DNA of 64,000 nt, taken from UBA5704 sp036380715 (lineage in GTDB: Bacteria; Acidobacteriota; Thermoanaerobaculia; Multivoradales; UBA5704). Shown here piece by piece: positions 8,831 through 14,632 of this stretch. A program made the translations under genes and the position numbers. The stretch's first letter is position 1, and the number at the start of each line of letters is the position of its first letter. The notes under the pieces are model-generated. The model was not told the origin of the DNA. It saw nothing but the letters and a program-made list of their open reading frames with translations, and ran no database searches. The stretch covers positions 24,755 through 88,754 of the forward strand of contig DASVEF010000278.1 of NCBI GenBank assembly GCA_036380715.1, given 5' to 3'.

Positions 8831-10291
8831 ATGATCCGCTCGTTCCGCTCGCTGATCATCGCCATCCTGGCGCTCTGGAAGCGCCTCTCGCAGAAGGAAG
8901 TCGGCGTCCGTTCCGGCATCCCTCCGAAGTACATCTCGGACCTCCTCAAGAAACCGGACCTCAAGGACGAGGTCTACGACAGGCTCCTCGCCGGCGTCCA
9001 GGGCCGGCCCGCCGAGGTCGCCCTCGTCACCTCCGCGCTCGAAGGCCTGCAGGCCCTGCAGGCCGACCCCGAGCTCACCCCCGAGGAGCGGGATGTGGTC
9101 GAAATGGGCGTGCTCGAAGCCGCCCGCCGGTTCCGCGAGGTCCTCCGCGAAGCCGTCCGCCGCTCCCGCGCCATGCCCGCCCTCGACGACTACCCCAAGC
9201 CCAACGAGCTCGAGCCCGCCCGCTGGCACGCCGGTCAGCTCTGGTCCCTCCTCAAGATTCTGACCGAGGATCAGCAGCTCGCCGTGGTGCGGGTGGCCCG
9301 CGAGTTCCAGAGCTGGGCCCTCCTGGAGAAGGTTTGTGAGGAGGCGGTGCAGGCCGCGTCCAAGGACCTGAAGCGCGCGAGCTTTCTGGCGCGGCTCGGC
9401 CGCGAGATCGCCGAGCAGGTCCGCGGGCCGCAAGGCTGGCGCAACCGGGTGCGAGGCTTTGCCGCGGCCTTTGCAGCCAATGTCCTGCGGGTGCAAGGCG
9501 AGCTGAAGGCGGCGGAGGCAGCCTTCGAGCCCGCCAGGCAGCTCTGGCTCGCCGGCTCCGACCCGGACGGCGTGCTCGACCCGGGCAGGCTCCTGGACCT
9601 GGAGGCTTCCCTGCTCCGGGATCAGCGGCACTTCCAGCAGGCCCTGGATCGGCTGGATGAGGCGATCGAGGTGGGTCGCTCCCAGGGACGTTACCTGGTC
9701 AAAAAAGGTTTCACCCTGGAGGTCATGGGGGATTATGAAAGCGCCGTCGACACTCTTCTTCGGGCGGAACCTGAGGTGCAAAAACAGGGCGATCCGCGCC
9801 TGCTGTCCATGCAGCGGCTCAACCTGGCCGTCAACTACTGTCATACCGGTCGCTACGAAGAAACCAGGGAGCTGGTCCAACAGGGACGCGAGATCGCCGC
9901 GGAGTTGGGCGACGAGATTGGGTTGATCCGGGCAATCTGGCTGGACGGTCGCATCGCCGCGGGGCTGGGCCGGACCCAGGAGGCCCTGAGCCTGCTGGCG
10001 CCGGCGCGGCGGGAGTTTGCCACCCGAGAAATGTGGGCTGACGCGGCTTTGGCTCTGCTGGAAGAGGCAGCGCTCCTCCTCGACGAGAGGCGGACAGCCG
10101 AGGTCAAGGAGCTGAGCCCGGAGCTGACCGTGATTCTCAAATCCAAGGGGTTGCACCGCGAGGCCCTGGCCGCGCTGCGGCTCTTCCAGGAGGCCATCGA
10201 GCACGAAACGGCCACGGCCGAGCTCGCCCGCCGCGTGCTGCGCTACCTCTTTCGCGCCCGCTACGACCAGGGCCTCCGGTTTGAGTCATGA
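8831..10291 (+). CDS. HTH-TPR regulator (RRNPP-like architecture)
   Basis: The 486-residue protein has an N-terminal helix-turn-helix (LSQKEVGVRSGIPPKYISDL, about residues 19-38) followed by a long helical region. From about 200 to 430 this contains TPR-like repeats such as HFQQALDRLDEAIEVGRSQG, GDYESAVDTLLRAEPEV and GRYEETRELVQQGREIAAEL. HTH plus TPR in one cytoplasmic chain is the layout of RRNPP peptide receptors, though belonging to that family cannot be shown here. The ATG at 8831 has a GGGAG site. The stop lies in a TCATGA palindrome shared with the stop of a convergent small secreted-peptide gene, making that peptide a candidate ligand. Unlike Firmicute RRNPP proteins there is a 150-residue helical linker between HTH and TPRs. 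Confidence 0.75.
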   Translation: MIRSFRSLIIAILALWKRLSQKEVGVRSGIPPKYISDLLKKPDLKDEVYDRLLAGVQGRPAEVALVTSALEGLQALQADPELTPEERDVVEMGVLEAARRFREVLREAVRRSRAMPALDDYPKPNELEPARWHAGQLWSLLKILTEDQQLAVVRVAREFQSWALLEKVCEEAVQAASKDLKRASFLARLGREIAEQVRGPQGWRNRVRGFAAAFAANVLRVQGELKAAEAAFEPARQLWLAGSDPDGVLDPGRLLDLEASLLRDQRHFQQALDRLDEAIEVGRSQGRYLVKKGFTLEVMGDYESAVDTLLRAEPEVQKQGDPRLLSMQRLNLAVNYCHTGRYEETRELVQQGREIAAELGDEIGLIRAIWLDGRIAAGLGRTQEALSLLAPARREFATREMWADAALALLEEAALLLDERRTAEVKELSPELTVILKSKGLHREALAALRLFQEAIEHETATAELARRVLRYLFRARYDQGLRFES

Positions 10292-10480
10292 GCACTGACG
10301 GCCGTCGGGGTCCCACCCGCAGCCAGCGTCCGACGTGGGCTGCGGGGCGCTTGGGCAGCCATCGGGGTCCATGCCGCAGCCTGCATCGGTGGAAGACCCG
10401 TTCCAGAGACGGGTGAGCCAGGCGGGCGCGCCTCCGACGGCGGACAGGGTGAGGGCCAGGGCCAGGGCGACGATCTTCAT
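10286..10480 (-). CDS. Small secreted cysteine-containing peptide
   Basis: This 64-residue product starts MKIVALALALTLSAVGGAPA, a short signal-like hydrophobic segment. The mature part contains the same motif twice, DAGCGMDPDG (32-41) and DAGCGWDPDG (51-60), with four cysteines in all (35, 42, 54, 63). AAAGGAGAT lies at ideal distance from the ATG. It could be a peptide signal, a ribosomally made modified peptide precursor, or a small disulfide-bonded protein; DPDG resembles a calcium-loop fragment. It is tail-to-tail with the HTH-TPR gene, overlapping by 6 bases at the stops. Not recognised as a named family. Confidence 0.65.
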   Translation of the reverse strand: MKIVALALALTLSAVGGAPAWLTRLWNGSSTDAGCGMDPDGCPSAPQPTSDAGCGWDPDGRQCS

Positions 10481-10561
10481 GGCGATCTCCTTTCGCAGAG
10501 AGCCTCCCTCACCCAAGGTGCGGGAGCCCGGAAACGGCGCGCAGGCTCGCTGGAGATCCTT

Positions 10562-10684
10562 CCCACTGTAGAGACGCCCCGTGGGGCGTCTCCTGCCGCG
10601 GCACCACGCATTTCCAGGAACCCCGCGCGATGCCGCAGGCACTTCCGGAGGAGGAGACGCCCCACGGGGCGTCTCTACAGTGGG
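10562..10684. repeat. REPIN-like inverted pair of GAGACGCCCC palindromes
   Basis: A 33-base unit at 10562-10594, containing the palindrome GAGACGCCCCGTGGGGCGTC, is repeated as its exact reverse complement at 10652-10684 with 57 bases between. Each unit folds on its own and the pair can form a longer hairpin, as REP doublets (REPINs) do. It lies upstream of the small peptide gene and may also act as a terminator. A RAYT-type transposase is present at 30291, but a link to this repeat is only inferred. Confidence 0.8.
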
Positions 10685-10764
10685 GAATGCGGCATAGCGC
10701 TCGGCTGCAAAGGTAGCGCCTTCAGCAATTCCCCCAGCGAATTCTCTTTCTCCGCGATTTCCTC

Positions 10765-10793
10765 TTGACTTCCCGCAGCCCTCATCCTACGAT
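10765..10793 (+). promoter_or_regulatory. Sigma-70-type promoter candidate
   Basis: TTGACT (10765-10770) and TACGAT (10788-10793) are separated by exactly 17 bases, a good vegetative promoter match. It would drive the hypothetical gene at 10981 with a leader of about 180 bases. I see nothing else in 10685-10980 apart from this and the AAGGAG site before that gene. Confidence 0.55.
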
Positions 10794-10980
10794 CCCAGGC
10801 AGGCGGTATTGCAGCGTAGACCGGGAAGGGAGGTGACGCGGGGAAACACGACGATCCAGAAAAATCTCTGGCAGCGTTTGGTTGACGCCGGCCGCATCTC
10901 TCGGCGGCCACACACGAAAACGGCCCGGAAGCGAGGTGACACTCACTCCCGAGCCTGACCCCACAAGGAGAACACACTCC

Positions 10981-11517
10981 ATGCAGGGCTCCGATGAGGA
11001 TACCATTCCGTCCGTCCCTTCCGTTCCTTCTTTGCGGAACGCCTTCCATCCCGAATTCCTGAAGCGGCTCGGCGAGCGCGACGAGCCGGTCACCGCCGGC
11101 GAGGCCGACGTGGCCGGACCGTGGCTCGTCGAGGAGATCCCCGGCCACGGCTGGGGGCTGTATCGCGCGGGCGAAAGCCTGGCCCGCGGGTTCCGGCCCA
11201 CGGCCGTGTTTCCGGACCACGACCTGGCGCGGCTGGCGGCGGCGGTGCTGCCCGGCACCGGCCGCGACCGGCTGTTCCGTTTGGCGACCGAGCAGGACGC
11301 GGATGGCTACGAGGTCGTGCTCGATGGCGGCGAGGCCGTGGGCCGGCTGCGCCTGTTCGACGAGGCGCTGGTGGATGCTCTGAACGTGGCCGTGAGCCTG
11401 GTGCGCTCGCCGCAGTCGCTGGCATACCTGCTGGAAGCCGCGGGCTCGCTGGCCTTGGAGCGCTGCGGGGCCCTTCTCGACCGGCGCGTCTTCGACCCCG
11501 ATCCCGAGGCGGCCTGA
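10981..11517 (+). CDS. Hypothetical protein, soluble, 178 residues
   Basis: The product is not recognised. It is soluble, without signal peptide, begins with an acidic/Ser-rich segment and then has a mixed alpha/beta pattern: a tryptophan/glycine-rich stretch (GPWLVEEIPGHGWGLYRAGE) and a helical C-terminus (SLAYLLEAAGSLALERCGAL). AAGGAG precedes the ATG at good distance. A promoter candidate with 17-base spacing lies about 190 bases upstream. It is flanked by repeats on both sides (REPIN-like pair upstream, CTCACCCC-type repeat downstream) and by regulatory-type small genes. Codon use matches the neighbours. No function proposed. Confidence 0.7.
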   Translation: MQGSDEDTIPSVPSVPSLRNAFHPEFLKRLGERDEPVTAGEADVAGPWLVEEIPGHGWGLYRAGESLARGFRPTAVFPDHDLARLAAAVLPGTGRDRLFRLATEQDADGYEVVLDGGEAVGRLRLFDEALVDALNVAVSLVRSPQSLAYLLEAAGSLALERCGALLDRRVFDPDPEAA

Positions 11518-11542
11518 GGCCCCGTCCCCTTCTCTTCCGTGT

Positions 11543-11588
11543 TTTCCCCCTCTCCCGGCGACGGGAGAGGGAGCCAGGGGGTGAGGGG
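11543..11588. repeat. CCCTCTCCC...GGGAGAGGG / GGGGGTGAGGG repeat, copy 1
   Basis: A palindromic, pyrimidine-rich element (CCCCCTCTCCCGGCGACGGG then AGAGGG and GGGGGTGAGGGG) sits between two convergent genes, where it can serve as a bidirectional terminator. Related copies are at 17538-17592, 21718-21790, 44085-44150 and 44188-44239. Confidence 0.75.
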
Positions 11589-11593
11589 CTCTT

Positions 11594-11887
11594 TCAGCCG
11601 AGATCGGAGGCGAAGTCGAGGCTCGGGCAGGTGAGCTTGCCGTCGGGTCCGGGCTGGAGGACGCCATGGGTGACCAGGACGACGTCGCTGCCGGCGGTGA
11701 GCCGGGCCTCCAGGGGCAGTCCCCGCTGGTACGCGATGGCGAAGGCGTAGCCGAGGAAGGCCGCCGCCTGGCTCGGTGACGGGAACTTGCGAAGGCAGAC
11801 CTGGAAGACTCCCCAGGTTCCGGGAACCGCGAAGATCTCCGAGACGAGCTCGGGATCGATCCCGGGCGGGATGTTGGGCGGCGTCAT
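11594..11887 (-). CDS. Hypothetical protein, 97 residues
   Basis: A small soluble protein of unknown function. It opens with a proline-rich MTPPNIPPGIDPELVSEIF segment, has an aromatic/hydrophobic centre (GTWGVFQVCLRKF, FLGYAFAIAYQRG) and ends with a beta-rich segment (LTAGSDVVLVTHGVLQPGPDG) reminiscent of the short DUF2188-like fold, though that resemblance is weak. GAGGAGG lies just before the ATG. It is convergent with the gene at 10981. Upstream lies the 21-bp tandem array, so its promoter should be in or near 11888-12047, where an A/T-richer patch occurs. Confidence 0.65.
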   Translation of the reverse strand: MTPPNIPPGIDPELVSEIFAVPGTWGVFQVCLRKFPSPSQAAAFLGYAFAIAYQRGLPLEARLTAGSDVVLVTHGVLQPGPDGKLTCPSLDFASDLG

Positions 11888-12047
11888 TGGGCAACCTCCT
11901 CAATCGCGCAATTTGTTGGAGCAAGACTATAAGGGGAAGACGCAAACCATTGCAAACAGGAACTTTGTCTCCGATGCTTTCACCGCTTTTGTCACGTCGC
12001 GAAACGACCTGGGGGAGCGGGAAATCATGCGCGGGAAGTATCGGAAC

Positions 12048-12468
12048 AAGCCCGGGCCACGGCGGATGAAGGCTGGGCCAACGCAGAGCAAGGCTCGGCG
12101 ACGGCGGAACAAGCCGGGGCAACGGCAGACCAAGGTGGGGAAACCGTAAAACAAGGCTTGGCGACGACAGATCAAGGTGGGGAAACGGCAGAATAAGGTG
12201 GGGAAGGGGTGATCCCTGCCAGGGACGGCGGCGGATAAGCCAGGGATGGGCTCATCCCTGCCAGGGATCACGCGAATCAAGGCAGGGAAGAGGCGATCCC
12301 TGGCTTGTACACGGCCGTCCCTGGCAGGGATGAGGCGATCCCTGGCAGGGATGAGGCGTTCCCCGGCTTATTCTGGCGTTTCCCTCTCAAAATCTACGGC
12401 TGCCCTTCCTTGACGAGCGGCCGTCCCTGGCTCGTGCAAGGCCGTCCCTGGCTTGTGGAGCTCGGGGA
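12048..12468. repeat. Degenerate 21-bp tandem array, about 20 units
   Basis: From 12048 the sequence keeps an exact 21-base period for 17 consecutive units up to 12404. A one-base slip then occurs and about three further units run to 12468. Early units read AAGGCTGGGCCAACGCAGAG-like; later ones read CTGGCAGGGATGAGGCGATC-like, so the unit drifts along the array. Junctions often form the palindrome ATCCCTGCCAGGGAT. There are no unique spacers, so it is not a CRISPR. Because 21 is a multiple of 3, open frames with 7-residue repeats appear on both strands, but I do not regard them as genes. Bases 11888-12047 and 12469-12525 hold no recognisable feature. Confidence 0.85.
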
Positions 12469-12525
12469 AGGCTTGATTCGACCGGTGCTATCCTTGCGGC
12501 GAGCTGTCTGGGGAAGGACGCAGCG

Positions 12526-13479
12526 ATGCCGCAAGATCATGCCCTGCTGACGATTACGGCCTCCTGCGTCAACCGGGGAAACCTGATCATCGAGCACGCG
12601 GCGCGGCGGGTCCTCGGGCTCGAAGATCCCGCGCTGGTCATCGACGCGCACCAGCCCTTGAGCCGGCAGGACGCCGAGGCTGCGAGCCGCTGCCGCGCCA
12701 CGGTGCTGCCGGGAGCCACGCTGCTGCAGCCCGGCGACCATGCGGCCATCGAGCGCCTGGACTGGATCACCTCGCCCCTGATCGCCATCGGCTCAGCCCT
12801 GCGCAGCGAGAACGGCGTCGCCGACCTCTCGGTCGCCCGCGCGGTGAAGATCCCGATCGGCAGCCGTGACCCGTTCACCCACGAAGCGTTGACGCGGGAG
12901 GGTCTGCCGAGCCGGCTGGTCGGCTGCCCCACCCTCCTCCTCGGATCCGCCGAGGGGTGGCGCCCGCGCCCGGGACCGATCGTGTTCGCCGCCGGCCTCG
13001 GGCCGCAGGAGCCGCTCGCGGAGTGCGCGCGCGCCTGCGCCGAGGTCGGGCCGACGGTGCTGTTGCTGCACGCGCCCGAGCGCCAGCCGCCGTTCTTCGA
13101 GACCCCTGGGATCCGCGCCGAGCCGCTGGACAGCGCGGAGCAGGCGTTCGCCCTGGTCCGCTCGGCCGCGGCCGTGGTCACCAGCCGCATGCACGCCTTT
13201 CTGTCGGCCCTGATCTTCGGCGTGCCGGCGATCTTCCTCGGCGGCTGGTACGACTCGCGCTACTCGATGCTGGAGCACCTGGGAGTGCCCATCGAGCCGC
13301 CGGTCCCGCAGCGGGTCCGCAAGCTTCTGGACGCGATCGGAAAGGGCAGGCTGCCGTCCGACGTCTGCTTCGAGCGTGCCCAGACGCTCCGCGAGAGCAT
13401 GACGGCCTGGATCGAGGAGGTCGGGGAACCCCTGGGGCTGCGGCTCTCCGCGACCGGGACGGCCCGGGCCGGGATCTGA
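12526..13479 (+). CDS. Polysaccharide pyruvyl transferase family protein
   Basis: The 317-residue product resembles the CsaB/WcaK polysaccharide pyruvyl transferase family, which moves pyruvate from PEP to sugars of cell-surface polymers to form ketals. The C-terminal half has the family signature: VTSRMHAFLSALIFGVPAIF (about 220-240) with the RxHA motif, then GGWYDSRYSMLEHLG. The N-terminal half is more divergent. GGGGAAGG precedes the ATG. A PP-loop protein gene starts 11 bases downstream, so the two very likely form an operon. The substrate is unknown; nearby genes are for envelope assembly. Confidence 0.78.
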   Translation: MPQDHALLTITASCVNRGNLIIEHAARRVLGLEDPALVIDAHQPLSRQDAEAASRCRATVLPGATLLQPGDHAAIERLDWITSPLIAIGSALRSENGVADLSVARAVKIPIGSRDPFTHEALTREGLPSRLVGCPTLLLGSAEGWRPRPGPIVFAAGLGPQEPLAECARACAEVGPTVLLLHAPERQPPFFETPGIRAEPLDSAEQAFALVRSAAAVVTSRMHAFLSALIFGVPAIFLGGWYDSRYSMLEHLGVPIEPPVPQRVRKLLDAIGKGRLPSDVCFERAQTLRESMTAWIEEVGEPLGLRLSATGTARAGI

Positions 13480-13489
13480 GGAGACCGGG

Positions 13490-14632
13490 ATGGCGGCTCC
13501 GCAGGTCGAGATCCTCGAGCTCGGTTGGAACCGGAACAACGCCTTCTGCGAATTCTCGTGCGCCGAGGAGCTCGCGGGGCTGCTGTGGGACAACCGCGTG
13601 CTCACGCTGTTCTGCAGCGAAGGGGTGCGCATGGAGCCCGACACGCTGGCGGCGGCCGCGCTGTTCGCGCTCGCTCCCCTCGGCTGGATGTACGGAGCGG
13701 AGATCTCCTGTCCGTTCGCGGTCCCCGAGGAGGCGGTGCAATGCCTCGACCAAGTCGGCGAATTCCTCTCCGGGTACTACGGCTGGCCGGCCTCGGCGCC
13801 GTTCCGCCACATCCCCACGCGGCCGGCGCGCCCGTTCCCGCGGAGCCACCGGGCCCTGATGTTCAGCGGCGGGATCGACAGCGCCCGCGCCCTGGTGGAT
13901 CTGGAGCCGGAGATCGACTGGCTGGTGCACGTGTCGAACTTCGAGAACCTCGACTCCCGGATGACCCCGGAGCAGCGCGAGGCGGCCCTCGCCACGACCC
14001 GGGAGGTGGCGCACGCTCGCGGGCTCGGCTGGATGCAAGTGCGCACCAACATTGCCGCGCTGTTCAAGCACAACCGCTTCGACGACAAGTTCCCCCCCGA
14101 GTGCTCGTTCTGGCTCGGCCTGGAGCACGTGCAGCACCTCGCCACGGCCCTGGTGGCGGTCCGGCCGCTGCTGGCCCGTGTCTTCCTGGCCGGCGGGTTC
14201 AGCGAGCTGCACCGCTGGGCCGGGAGCTGCGCCGGGTCCGCGGCGTTCGTGGATCGCTACACCTTCCCCGCTCCGTTCGAGCTCGTCCACGAGACGGAGA
14301 TGCGGCAGCCCAAGGTCGAGTACCTGATCGACCACGCCCCTGAGCTTCTCCGCACGCTGCGGGTCTGCTACTCCAGCGGCGACGGGACGTGCGGCGAGTG
14401 CCGCAAGTGCCAGGCGACGGCGCTCATGGTCCTCTCCGGCGGCGGCTCGCTGCGCGACACGAGCTTCCCGCCCCGCATCGTCGCCAACCTGATCGAGAAG
14501 GTCCGCGAGCTGTCCGGGCTGCCGTCCGAAGGGCACGGCTTCTTCAACCAGCCCCTGGAAGGGCGCGCGCTCTCCGGCTCCCGCCGGGAGCGCTGGGACC
14601 AGCTCCTCGGCCTGCTCGAAAAGGAGGGCTAG
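13490..14632 (+). CDS. PP-loop ATPase (QueC/alpha-hydrolase-like)
   Basis: The 380-residue protein contains the PP-loop pyrophosphatase motif MFSGGIDSARAL at about residues 123-134, as in QueC, asparagine synthetase and tRNA thiolases. Near residue 295 there is a cysteine cluster, CYSSGDGTCGECRKCQAT, which resembles the C-terminal zinc site of QueC (CxxC...C). The N-terminal 110 residues are not recognised. Such proteins activate a carbonyl group by adenylation. Operon partner of the pyruvyl transferase, 11 bases upstream. It may modify a sugar or amino group in a surface polymer; this is inference. It ends in a CTAG overlapped by the convergent Omp85 gene stop. Confidence 0.7.
   Translation: MAAPQVEILELGWNRNNAFCEFSCAEELAGLLWDNRVLTLFCSEGVRMEPDTLAAAALFALAPLGWMYGAEISCPFAVPEEAVQCLDQVGEFLSGYYGWPASAPFRHIPTRPARPFPRSHRALMFSGGIDSARALVDLEPEIDWLVHVSNFENLDSRMTPEQREAALATTREVAHARGLGWMQVRTNIAALFKHNRFDDKFPPECSFWLGLEHVQHLATALVAVRPLLARVFLAGGFSELHRWAGSCAGSAAFVDRYTFPAPFELVHETEMRQPKVEYLIDHAPELLRTLRVCYSSGDGTCGECRKCQATALMVLSGGGSLRDTSFPPRIVANLIEKVRELSGLPSEGHGFFNQPLEGRALSGSRRERWDQLLGLLEKEG

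Noticed and set aside
11927..12280. Open frames with seven-residue repeats on both strands of the 21-bp array (also 11787-12149 on plus)
   Set aside because: A period of 21 keeps any frame open and gives repeats on both strands. There is no ribosome binding site and no protein-like conservation pattern.
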